Shown piece after piece: positions 26,401 to 34,745 of a stretch of 64,000 nucleotides of DNA (positions within the stretch are counted from its first letter, which is position 1; each line of letters begins with the position of its first letter). The DNA lies in assembly GCF_004364175.1 (NCBI RefSeq), contig NZ_SNZW01000011.1, forward strand, positions 186,001 to 250,000, read 5' to 3'. The notes under the pieces are model-generated. The model was not told the origin of the DNA. It made no database searches and saw nothing but the letters and a program-made list of their open reading frames with translations. The translations under genes and the position numbers were made by a program. The stretch comes from Maribacter caenipelagi (GTDB taxonomy: Bacteria; Bacteroidota; Bacteroidia; Flavobacteriales; Flavobacteriaceae).

Positions 26401-27606
26401 TTACATTGACAATTTATTATACTTATTCATCATTTGTACACCATGAACCAATGTTGCTCCACTTTCAATTGCAGCCCCAACATGTACAGCCTCCATCATT
26501 TCTTCTTTTGTTATTCCCTTTTGTAATCCGTCTTTGGTATATGCATCAATACAATACGGACACTTTACCACATGCGAAACTGCTAATGCAATTAGAGATT
26601 TCTCTCTAGCACTTAGTGCACCTTCTTCGAAAACCTTACCATAATAATCGAAAAATTTGGTTCCAAGCTCTTCGCTCCACTCTGTAATTTTTCCGAATTT
26701 TCGTAAATCTGCTGGGTCGTAATACGTATTTGCCATCTTTTTCTGAGTTTTAGTTTGTATTGTATTTTTTTGTTCTTGATTAAAATAAATCGGAATTCCC
26801 TGACCCATTTTTTCCAGTTCAGGAAGTATTTCCATATTGTCCCAAATACCAGAGGTAAGCGTATCGCCGTATGCTTCGGGTAAATGGTTTTTGTACATTA
26901 ATTTTTGTGCGGTTTCGGCATCGTATTCAAAAGAATGATGAGTATAAATTACTTCGCCATTTATAATATCTAACATCATATACCAGACCCTAGGTGTGCC
27001 ATCATTTGCCGGCATACCAATAACTCCAGGATTAAGCCACACCTTTTCTTTTATAGTTTGATGAAATGGCAAGCCACAATGCCCCGCAATAATGATATCA
27101 CTTTTAGTCTCTTGAAAACAACGTTCTTTACTTTCAGTGGCGTTAGATTTAAATATGAATTCTGAAGTGTTACCATAGTTTCCATGGACTACTGTTACTT
27201 TCTTATTGCCATAATCAAAGCTTATGTATTCAGGAATGTTTTTCATAGAATCTAAAGATTCTTTGGATAAACGACCTTTAGTATATGGAAACCACATTTT
27301 TGAAAAATCGTCGCAACGGCTTCCGCTTTTAAAATCGCATCCACAATCTTCGCTATCGCTTGCTAATTGTAATTCTACATTGCCTGCTATGCCCAACGCT
27401 CCCCATTTTTGAAATAGTTGTACGGTTTCTTCAGGTTGTGCACAATAACCGGTAATATCACCGGTACTAATACAGTTTTCGGGTTTAATTCCCTCTTCTT
27501 CAGCAATAGAAATCAATTTTTCTAAAGCTTGTAGATTACTATACACACCACCGAAAAGCAACAGCTTTCCGCATTTGGTACCAATATGTTTTATTTCTTT
27601 ATCCAT
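26401..27606 (-). CDS. metallophosphoesterase-like / AhpD-like (CxxC) fusion protein
   Basis: About 401 residues from the ATG at 27606 (MDKEIKHIG); an ATG at 27648 would overlap the symporter gene by 58 nt and is less likely. Residues ~10-270 follow a calcineurin-type phosphoesterase fold: 'STGDITGY', 'GIAGNVE', 'VVHGNYG', 'NPGVIGMP'. The first metal motif reads 'FGGVYSNLQAL' in place of D-x-H-G-N, and the last reads 'GHCGLP' in place of GHTH, so key metal ligands are missing. The last ~110 residues (from 'MANTYYDPADLRKF') are a carboxymuconolactone decarboxylase/AhpD-like domain with redox CPYC and a following His. This second part matches what I know as the arsenosugar-associated peroxidase-like family (TIGR04169). 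The start overlaps the symporter gene end by 16 nt. Confidence 0.85.
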   Translation of the reverse strand: MDKEIKHIGTKCGKLLLFGGVYSNLQALEKLISIAEEEGIKPENCISTGDITGYCAQPEETVQLFQKWGALGIAGNVELQLASDSEDCGCDFKSGSRCDDFSKMWFPYTKGRLSKESLDSMKNIPEYISFDYGNKKVTVVHGNYGNTSEFIFKSNATESKERCFQETKSDIIIAGHCGLPFHQTIKEKVWLNPGVIGMPANDGTPRVWYMMLDIINGEVIYTHHSFEYDAETAQKLMYKNHLPEAYGDTLTSGIWDNMEILPELEKMGQGIPIYFNQEQKNTIQTKTQKKMANTYYDPADLRKFGKITEWSEELGTKFFDYYGKVFEEGALSAREKSLIALAVSHVVKCPYCIDAYTKDGLQKGITKEEMMEAVHVGAAIESGATLVHGVQMMNKYNKLSM

Positions 27607-28931
27607 GTAGGTATTATATAAACGAATAGGCAACATAAAATGCCCCAAAAATTAATCCAAAGTAAATTGGCATACTTACCAGTTGTAAATATTAAATCAT
27701 CTGGAAACCAGTTAAATATTAAAAGGAAACCAAAAAGTAATCCTATAAAAACACTCAGGTGAAAGCTCACTTTTGATGCATTGTCTTTCCAAAAAAGAAA
27801 AACTGGAGTTAAACCGATGACCATAGTTCCACTAATGGTCGTTGCCGATAGAATTTCGGCATCTAAAAAAACTGGCACGGTACCCAAAACAGCGATTACC
27901 ACCATAGACCAACGACCAAATTTTAAAGTGTTTCCCAGGTTTAGATCAAGTGCCAGTAATTTTGAAAATGATGAAAATGTAGAATCTAATGTGGATGCTG
28001 CGGATGTGATCATGATGAAGTTGATGACCAGTAAAAACAATGTTCCAAAAGCCTTACCAACTTGAACAGCTGCTTGACCCTGCATGCCTTGAGATTGGGC
28101 ATAAACACCAATAATGCTAAATAAAATGATACAAGTAGCACCAAGAACACTTGCCCATAAAAAACTCTTTAATGTAACCTTGGGACTACTGATAAAACCC
28201 CTGTCTGTTAATACCGGGTCATGAAAGGGATAACTGAAGGATTGTAGCAAGGCAGCAAACAATAAATTTAGTCCGGTTTCAAAAGACCAAACCCCAGAAT
28301 TAAGTACTTCTGTAGTATCTATTGCATTGTCATTTCCGAAAATAGTGAACAATATTACCGCTAAAAGAACAGAAAATAATCCCATTTGGACAACATCGGT
28401 AAAAATTGAGCTGCTCATACCTCCTTTTAGAACATACGATAATGTGAGTCCGGTAAATACTAAAATGGACCAGTAATACGGGCTTGTACCCATATCACCA
28501 AAGTATGAGCCAATAACCATGGTATTGCTCCAGACTTCATTGAACAAACGGAAAGCGATGAGAATTGAAAATATGGTAACTGCAGATTTACCAAATTTAG
28601 AAGATAAGAAATGATGAATACTGGTGTATTTGCCATGTAGTCTCATCTTATAAATTACAACGCCTGCCACAGCAAAGGATAGGTAATATCCTGCATATGC
28701 CACGCCACCAACAATACCGAAGTCCAATCCTAAATTTGCGGCATTGGTGATGCTTTTGGCGAATATCCAAGAGATAATCAAACTACCCATCAACATAAAA
28801 GTGTTTGGGGCTTTCTTTTTTTGGACAGCCTTAAAAAACTGATTGGTATCTTTTGCCCACGGGGAAAGGAAAAACAACACCAAACTTGATGCTATCACTA
28901 ATCCCCATTGCCAAATTTGTACTTCAGTCAT
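27591..28931 (-). CDS. sodium/solute symporter (SSS family)
   Basis: A 446-residue inner-membrane transporter with about 12-13 hydrophobic helices. SSS features are 'GYYLSFAVAGVVIYKMRLHG', 'YVLKGGMSSSIFTDVVQMGLF' (the conserved G-G-x-x-x-v-x-T-D-x-x-Q block) and 'ITSAASTLDSTFSSFS' (the Na2-site Ser/Thr region). The substrate is unknown. Its position between SusCD and arsenosugar-type enzymes suggests it carries the same small solute across the inner membrane. Its end overlaps the fusion gene start. Confidence 0.88.
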   Translation of the reverse strand: MTEVQIWQWGLVIASSLVLFFLSPWAKDTNQFFKAVQKKKAPNTFMLMGSLIISWIFAKSITNAANLGLDFGIVGGVAYAGYYLSFAVAGVVIYKMRLHGKYTSIHHFLSSKFGKSAVTIFSILIAFRLFNEVWSNTMVIGSYFGDMGTSPYYWSILVFTGLTLSYVLKGGMSSSIFTDVVQMGLFSVLLAVILFTIFGNDNAIDTTEVLNSGVWSFETGLNLLFAALLQSFSYPFHDPVLTDRGFISSPKVTLKSFLWASVLGATCIILFSIIGVYAQSQGMQGQAAVQVGKAFGTLFLLVINFIMITSAASTLDSTFSSFSKLLALDLNLGNTLKFGRWSMVVIAVLGTVPVFLDAEILSATTISGTMVIGLTPVFLFWKDNASKVSFHLSVFIGLLFGFLLIFNWFPDDLIFTTGKYANLLWINFWGILCCLFVYIIPTWIKK

Positions 28932-28945
28932 AAATTTATTTTTAT

Positions 28946-28990
28946 TCCTAACTCCTAACTCCTAACTCCTAACTCCTAACTCCTAACTCC
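28946..28990. repeat. tandem heptamer array (TCCTAAC)6.4
   Basis: Six perfect head-to-tail copies of TCCTAAC plus three further bases fill most of the 60-bp gap between the SusD stop and the symporter start. The exact identity of the units suggests recent expansion. It lies between an outer-membrane and an inner-membrane transport gene of one operon. Confidence 0.9.
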
Positions 28991-28991
28991 T

Positions 28992-30416
28992 TTACTCATC
29001 CCACCAAACTGCAACATTTATACTATTGCCGTCAGTGTTGTTTGAAGCTTCGGTATAATTGGCATTATTTAAAGCTTCTTCCTCAGCAGGATAGGGCATA
29101 CGTACCGGAATCAAATCATTGTTCAAACTAGCTGAAATTGTTTTCAATTCCGGAAAACCTGTTCTTCTATACTCTATCCAACCTTCATAGCCGTTTATGG
29201 AATTTGCGATCCATTTTTGTGTGATGATATTTTCTAAAGGATCCCCGTTGGTCAACGCAGCATCAGCTGTTAGATAATCATCAGGAAGTGCTACCTGCCA
29301 ATATTCAAAAGCGTGTGTTACTCCGGTATTGTAAAGGGTTTCCGTGTCGGCGGAAATAAGTCCTTTTTGAGTGGCTTCTGCTAACAAAAAGTGAGTTTCC
29401 ATACTTGTCATGAAATTTGCGTCTAATAGCCCTGTATTCTCTCTGAAAATAGTGCCCAATAAAGAGTAATCAGCTAACGATACTCCCGCAGAAGCATCGA
29501 TTCCATTTAATAGTCCGTTATAACCGCCATCAGTGCTATTGGCAAAAGGTTGGTATAAGCGTGCAAAACGTGGGTCGTTTAAATTGGTCAAAATATCATC
29601 CATCGTTTCAGAAAGCACATAATTATTAAAATCACCTACTCTAAGTTGTGCCAACCTAAAACTATTTGGTTCGCCATCGGTAAAGTTGAAAATGGCGTTT
29701 TTACTGTTTTCATCTATAAAATTGCCTTCGGCAACCAAGGTTTGTAATTGCGGTGCCACTTCAACCTTATCGGAAACTCGCATTAGATATTTAATTTTCA
29801 AGGAATTTGCAAAACGTATCCATCCGTCTAAATCACCATTAAAGAGAATGTCTCCCTCTAAAGCTATGGTACCTGAATAATTCTGAATGGCTAAAATTCC
29901 TTTATCAAGATTGTCAAATATTCCTCCTGCATCCATATAAATTGACTCCTGTGTGTCATAGGACGGAGTAACAGTTTCTGTATCTCCTTGAAATGCTTTT
30001 GAATATGGAACATCACCGAATAAATCTGTTAAACCAGCTGCCATACACGCTTTCATAATTCTTGCTGGGCCTTCATAAACGGTATATGCAGTATTCTCTT
30101 GAGATAAATTCAAAATAATTTCATTGTCGCGTAAATTCTGATAGAATATAGGCCATGGGTTTCCACCTAATTGCGGAGATTTTAAATCGTGACGATCAAA
30201 AAGATTAAAATCTAGTGCTGTGCTATATTGACCTAAAAGATTTCCTGCAGTAAAACCTTCATATGACATTTGTTCCCCATAGTCATAAATTACCTGTCTT
30301 AACAAAAGACTAGGTTGTACGGTAACGGGATCGTTGGTGTTTGTATTAATTTCCTCAAAATCTTTTGTACAGCCAATGACCAACAATAAGATTAAAATGC
30401 TATATATATGTTTCAT
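28992..30416 (-). CDS. SusD/RagB-like outer-membrane lipoprotein
   Basis: A 474-residue lipoprotein with lipobox 'VIGC' (Cys16) and an N-terminal segment 'KDFEEINTNTNDPVTVQPSLLL', typical of the SusD-like_2 subgroup. 'TAGNLLGQYST' and the TPR-like helices through 'MKACMAAGLTDLFGDVPYS' are also characteristic. It sits on the outer leaflet and forms the lid of the SusC channel encoded 10 nt upstream. The binding residues for a particular ligand cannot be read from sequence. Confidence 0.92.
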   Translation of the reverse strand: MKHIYSILILLLVIGCTKDFEEINTNTNDPVTVQPSLLLRQVIYDYGEQMSYEGFTAGNLLGQYSTALDFNLFDRHDLKSPQLGGNPWPIFYQNLRDNEIILNLSQENTAYTVYEGPARIMKACMAAGLTDLFGDVPYSKAFQGDTETVTPSYDTQESIYMDAGGIFDNLDKGILAIQNYSGTIALEGDILFNGDLDGWIRFANSLKIKYLMRVSDKVEVAPQLQTLVAEGNFIDENSKNAIFNFTDGEPNSFRLAQLRVGDFNNYVLSETMDDILTNLNDPRFARLYQPFANSTDGGYNGLLNGIDASAGVSLADYSLLGTIFRENTGLLDANFMTSMETHFLLAEATQKGLISADTETLYNTGVTHAFEYWQVALPDDYLTADAALTNGDPLENIITQKWIANSINGYEGWIEYRRTGFPELKTISASLNNDLIPVRMPYPAEEEALNNANYTEASNNTDGNSINVAVWWDE

Positions 30417-30426
30417 CTTTTCTTTC

Positions 30427-33400
30427 TTAAAAATTAAATCCGGCTTTAAAACCTATACTTCTTGTTGTGGCATATGACATATCTTCAACACCGCTAATAA
30501 AGCCTTGCCCTTGTACTGCCAATTGCTCGGGGTCAAAATGTGGATTCTCTGTTATAGCAAATAAGTTCTTTCCTATCAATGATAAACTCAACGTAGCATC
30601 TTGGTTAAACAGACTAAGATTATCAAACGTATAACCAACGGATACTTGACGTAGCTTCAAAAAGGAAGCGTCATAGGTATTGTTTTCCTCATGGTTTCTG
30701 TCATAAAATTGGCGGTAATAACTTTCTGCCGTTACAGCAAGGGTATTTGGTGTATATACAGGATTATCAGTAGTGCCTGTATTTACAACGCCTTCCGGTA
30801 CAATTCCCCCTTCTGGTCTAAAAGCCGTTTCTGCTAACTGACCACCAACATTACCTAATGCCCTTGTTCTAGAAACTATGATACCACCTTGTCGCCAATC
30901 GAAAAGGAAACCCATATTCCAATTTTTATAATTGAATTGATTGTTGAATCCCAACATAAAATCGGGATTGTAATTTCCTAATTTTTGCAGTTCGTTATCG
31001 GGTATGTATCTGCCCTCATCCGTTAAGATAAAATCACCATTTTCATTCTTTAGATATCCGGTACCGTACAAATCACCAACGCGACCGCCTTCTTCCGCCT
31101 GTAAAAATACCGTTTGGTTTTGGCTGTCGTAAATTCTAGAGTATGCCAATGTTAATCGACCTTCTTCTTGTGGTAGACTTTCTACAGTAGCTCTATTGGT
31201 GCTAAAATTTAAGGTGCTGTTCCATTTAAAATCCTGATTTATTACGGGGGAAATTCCTAATATAATTTCTAGTCCTTTTGAACGAACCTCTCCGCCATTT
31301 ACGACCTGTTGCGTATACCCAGATGAAATACCTATTGGCAATGAAATAATTTGATCTTTAGTTAAAGCATTGTAATAAGAAACATCTAACCGTAGTTGAT
31401 CGTTAAAAAAACGAATATCAGCACCAACTTCAAAAGAAGATGTTTGCTCAGGCTGCAGATCTGCATTCGCAATGGTATTTGAATTACTAAATGTTGGTTG
31501 CCCATTAAAAGGAGTTTGTGCTACAAAAGCTCCTGTAGTTTGATAGGGATCAGTGTCATTACCTACTTGTGCCCAACTTGCTCTAAGTTTTGCGAAGGAA
31601 ATAACCTGAGGTAAATTCACCGTGTTGGATAAAATAAAGCTACTAGAGACAGATGGATAAAAGAAAGAGGTATTATCTACAGAAAACGGAGTTGCCAATG
31701 CACTAGACCAATCATTTCTACCTGTAATATCTAAAAACAAGTAATCTTTATAGCCCAACTTGGCCAGACCATATATACTGTTTATTCTTTTGTTCGATTC
31801 AAATTCAAAAACTTCTATGGGCGAGGCTGCATTCGATAATCTAAAAATACCCGGTTGTGCCAAACTCGTGGTCTGTGATTGTGAGGTAAACGCTTTTTGG
31901 TCCAATCGGTTTACACCTAAAGAAACATCGACTTTAAAATTATTAAACCTATTGGTATAATTTATAAGAAAATCTGTATTTACTTCTCTATAAAAAACAT
32001 CGTGTTCTGCATAGCCACCATTTGCAAACCTGTTAGAGCTATAGGCTCTGCGCAATTGGCGTAGTTCACTAGAATAATCCATTCCGGTACGGATAGACGC
32101 TGTTATATGATCTGAAATATCATAGCTTGCCGAAATATTACCGAAAATACGATCTCTATTGAACGAATTTCTGTTTTCATTAAGAATGAAATACGGATTA
32201 TCAAAAAAGGTATAGTTGTACGAGTATTGTTGTATACCCTCTAAGCCTGGTTGCCAGTAATTTTTTAGATTCTCAATGTTCAGCGAGCGTGGTCCCCAAG
32301 CAACCAAAGAATAGTTTGCATTCTCTGAACCATAACCGTTAGAGGGTCTATTGTCCGATCCGGAATTGATATAACTAATGGATGAATTGATGCGTAATTT
32401 ATCAATCGGTTGAAAATTTAGTCGTGCGCTAATCGTTTGGCGGTCTAGGTCAACACCCGGTATTATAGATTCGCTTCGTAAATCTGTAAAGGAGAGACGG
32501 TAACTACCTGTATCAAATCCGTTAGATATTGCAATGTTATTAATAAATGTAGTACCCGTTTCGTAGAAATTCTTAAGGTTGTCTGGGTTTGATTTGAATT
32601 CCGTGGGAGTAATGGCTATACCGTTATAAAGAGCAGTGTCTCCACCACGTACTACCGTACCATCTGGCAAGGTAACCGGACTATCATACTGAGGAATTAA
32701 ATTGCCAACATCTAAACGTGGTCCCCAACTATAGGTAATCAAATCATTTGTTCCACCACCTAATCCGTCCACAAAAGCAAACTCACCAGAATTTCCTTGT
32801 CCGTATTCATTCTGAAAATCGGGTAATTGAAACGCTGAATCCACAAAAAAGCTGGTATTGTAACTAACGCCTAATCCTTTTGAATTTTTTCCGCTTTTGG
32901 TTTCAATAATGATAACTCCGTTAGATGCTCTAGTACCGTAAAGGGCGGCTGCACTTGGTCCTTTTAAAACAGAAACTTCAGCAATATCATCTGGATTTAC
33001 CTCCATGGCACCGTTTCCAAAATCTATTTCTTGAAATCCGGCAGCGGCTTCATTGGTAAAATTGAAGACCGAATTATTATTGATTGGAACGCCGTCCACA
33101 ATAAACAATGGATTATTATTAGAGAAAGAAGCTTCACCACGAATGGTAATTTTAGAGGAAGACCCTACTCCGGTAGCACCTTGGTTTATAGTAACACCAG
33201 CAAGCTTACCCGATAGGTTATCAAGAAAATTAACAGATTTTACTTCGGTAACTCCTTTTGCGTCTAAGCTTTGTACAACATAGCCTAATTCTTTTGTTTC
33301 CCGCTTTAAGCCTAATGCGGTCAGTACCACTTCATCCAATATTTCAGAAGAGTCGTTTAGAGTAACATTGATTGTGTTTCGATTATTAATTGATATTACT

Positions 33401-33630
33401 TGTGTTTCATATCCTAATACGGAAAATTCAATAGCACCTGAAAGATCAGGGGCATTTATAGTATATATACCATCTACATTGGTGGTAGATCCGGTCAAAG
33501 TACCGGATAATACAATGTTTACGTACGGTATGGTATTTCCATAGGTATCAGTAACGGTACCTGTAATTGTTTCTTGAGCATTGACTATGTTCATAATAAA
33601 CAACGTCAACACCAGTAATAAGTGTTTCAT
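30427..33630 (-). CDS. SusC/RagA-type TonB-dependent outer-membrane transporter
   Basis: A 1067-residue TonB-dependent receptor. A signal peptide ending at 'NAQE' is followed by a carboxypeptidase-regulatory-like domain (about 20-95, 'ITGTVTDTYGNTIPYVNI'). Next come the SusC plug with 'VTALGLKRETKELGY', 'GVTINQGATGVGSSSKITIRG' and 'NNNPLFIVDGVPI', and a beta-barrel ending in the aromatic C-terminus 'RSIGFKAGFNF'. It forms a SusCD pair with the next gene. There is no SusE/F, sulfatase or glycoside hydrolase nearby, so this is not a conventional glycan-use locus. A 7-bp palindrome (TATCCAA/TTGGATA, 33657-33673) lies just upstream. Confidence 0.95.
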   Translation of the reverse strand: MKHLLLVLTLFIMNIVNAQETITGTVTDTYGNTIPYVNIVLSGTLTGSTTNVDGIYTINAPDLSGAIEFSVLGYETQVISINNRNTINVTLNDSSEILDEVVLTALGLKRETKELGYVVQSLDAKGVTEVKSVNFLDNLSGKLAGVTINQGATGVGSSSKITIRGEASFSNNNPLFIVDGVPINNNSVFNFTNEAAAGFQEIDFGNGAMEVNPDDIAEVSVLKGPSAAALYGTRASNGVIIIETKSGKNSKGLGVSYNTSFFVDSAFQLPDFQNEYGQGNSGEFAFVDGLGGGTNDLITYSWGPRLDVGNLIPQYDSPVTLPDGTVVRGGDTALYNGIAITPTEFKSNPDNLKNFYETGTTFINNIAISNGFDTGSYRLSFTDLRSESIIPGVDLDRQTISARLNFQPIDKLRINSSISYINSGSDNRPSNGYGSENANYSLVAWGPRSLNIENLKNYWQPGLEGIQQYSYNYTFFDNPYFILNENRNSFNRDRIFGNISASYDISDHITASIRTGMDYSSELRQLRRAYSSNRFANGGYAEHDVFYREVNTDFLINYTNRFNNFKVDVSLGVNRLDQKAFTSQSQTTSLAQPGIFRLSNAASPIEVFEFESNKRINSIYGLAKLGYKDYLFLDITGRNDWSSALATPFSVDNTSFFYPSVSSSFILSNTVNLPQVISFAKLRASWAQVGNDTDPYQTTGAFVAQTPFNGQPTFSNSNTIANADLQPEQTSSFEVGADIRFFNDQLRLDVSYYNALTKDQIISLPIGISSGYTQQVVNGGEVRSKGLEIILGISPVINQDFKWNSTLNFSTNRATVESLPQEEGRLTLAYSRIYDSQNQTVFLQAEEGGRVGDLYGTGYLKNENGDFILTDEGRYIPDNELQKLGNYNPDFMLGFNNQFNYKNWNMGFLFDWRQGGIIVSRTRALGNVGGQLAETAFRPEGGIVPEGVVNTGTTDNPVYTPNTLAVTAESYYRQFYDRNHEENNTYDASFLKLRQVSVGYTFDNLSLFNQDATLSLSLIGKNLFAITENPHFDPEQLAVQGQGFISGVEDMSYATTRSIGFKAGFNF

Positions 33631-33682
33631 ATTTAGCTTTGGACTGAGGTTTCACTTATCCAACTATTGGATAAAGGGGGAT

Positions 33683-34417
33683 CTAGATAAATGAAACTGC
33701 AGGAGAGCCTTTGTTGAAAGGAAAACTGTTTGGGTATGAAGATGAGAAGTTCTGGTTAGTATAGTATAAACCTCTTTTTCTTTTTATTAGTTGTGCTATC
33801 AACAAAAACAGGGTTGGTGATAGGCCTTCTGAAAACGATAATATGGATTGTAAATCTCTTTCGTTATCCAAATCCTGTAAAACAGGTAATTTTATTAATT
33901 CAGACGATTCTGCATGTAACCACAATGAAATTTGATGGTATAAGCTGAAGCGTTGCCAAGGTAAATTTTGAAATTCTGCAACATTAAAATTAGATTTCTG
34001 TAACCCTAATAGGTAAAATCCACCATCTTTTGACGGACCAATTACGGTCTTACCCTTTGCCAATTGCTCGGCCGCAAGTTTAAGTTGTTGGGTTTTTAAA
34101 TGCGGAGTATCGTTACCTATGGCAATAATACTTGTAAAACCATTATTGAATACAGAAGCTATGGCATTGGTAAATCGTTGCCCAAAACTCGATCCTATTT
34201 GATCATCATCAGAAATATGAAAAACGGGTAAACCGGAGTTCTTAGCTTTTTGGAGTGTGCTTTTTGTTAGCTCACTGAATAAACGTTCACCTTTGGCAAT
34301 ACGCTTATTGACCAAATCTTCCTTAGCGGAATTGGCAAATACCAGTATAGCAGTAGTACCTTGTGAATTCAATTTAATTTTCTTTCTCGTTGTTAAACTT
34401 ACGTAAAAATATGACAA
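33683..34417 (-). CDS. DUF2064 family transferase (arsenosugar-type glycosyltransferase)
   Basis: About 244 residues in a GT-A/nucleotidyl-transferase-like fold. 'AIGNDTPHLKTQQL' and 'VIGPSKDGGFYLLGL' are the diagnostic blocks of DUF2064/TIGR04282, a family named in databases as arsenosugar biosynthesis glycosyltransferase (from memory). The open frame starts at a TTG (34417); no ATG exists, and a TTG at 34372 gives a start closer to the conserved 'AILVFA' strand, so the true start is uncertain. The C-terminus has a ~50-residue extension rich in Ser/Asn/Phe. It is the first gene of the minus-strand operon leading into SusC (52-bp gap). Confidence 0.8.
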   Translation of the reverse strand: MSYFYVSLTTRKKIKLNSQGTTAILVFANSAKEDLVNKRIAKGERLFSELTKSTLQKAKNSGLPVFHISDDDQIGSSFGQRFTNAIASVFNNGFTSIIAIGNDTPHLKTQQLKLAAEQLAKGKTVIGPSKDGGFYLLGLQKSNFNVAEFQNLPWQRFSLYHQISLWLHAESSELIKLPVLQDLDNERDLQSILSFSEGLSPTLFLLIAQLIKRKRGLYYTNQNFSSSYPNSFPFNKGSPAVSFI

Positions 34418-34745
34418 AGGTTTTTTAACAATACATAAATTGTATTAATAAAAGATAAGTATTGCCTTACTTTAAGTCAAATTGTCAGTTTTAGACTATG
34501 CAGTTTGTTTTACCAAATCGTTTTTGGTAATATCTTGGGCATTAGCCTATAAACAAGTTATAAAATCTGATAATCTGCATAATTTATATGCTTATTCTCA
34601 TGTAATTTTAAGGTTACAGACCGCTTAGTCTAAAAAATCCCTTAAAATTTCAACAAGTTTTAATTTTTTTTTAGCATTGACAGGTATATACATGGTATAG
34701 CTATTGCTGCTTGGACATCAGAAGAATCATAAAAATAATATACAT
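34418..34745. other. 328-bp divergent control region (DUF2064 operon / degP)
   Basis: Very AT-rich with no credible gene. It holds a perfect 8-bp inverted repeat TTACCAAA/TTTGGTAA with a 5-nt spacer at 34510-34530, a good operator shape. A TTGACA near 34677 is followed at a Bacteroidota-like distance by a TATAGC/TAGCTATTG stretch that could be the degP promoter. It must also carry the promoter of the minus-strand arsenosugar-type operon. Confidence 0.5.

Noticed and set aside
28946-28990. CRISPR-like array
   Set aside because: The units are 7 nt and contiguous with no spacers, and there are no cas genes in the window.
30427-33630. SusCD pair as part of a polysaccharide utilisation locus
   Set aside because: No glycoside hydrolase, polysaccharide lyase, sulfatase or hybrid regulator is encoded nearby; the neighbours are arsenosugar-type genes.
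33657-33673. Terminator between the DUF2064 gene and SusC
   Set aside because: The 7-bp palindrome has a 3-nt loop and no T-run on the minus strand, so it is more likely a binding site or chance.
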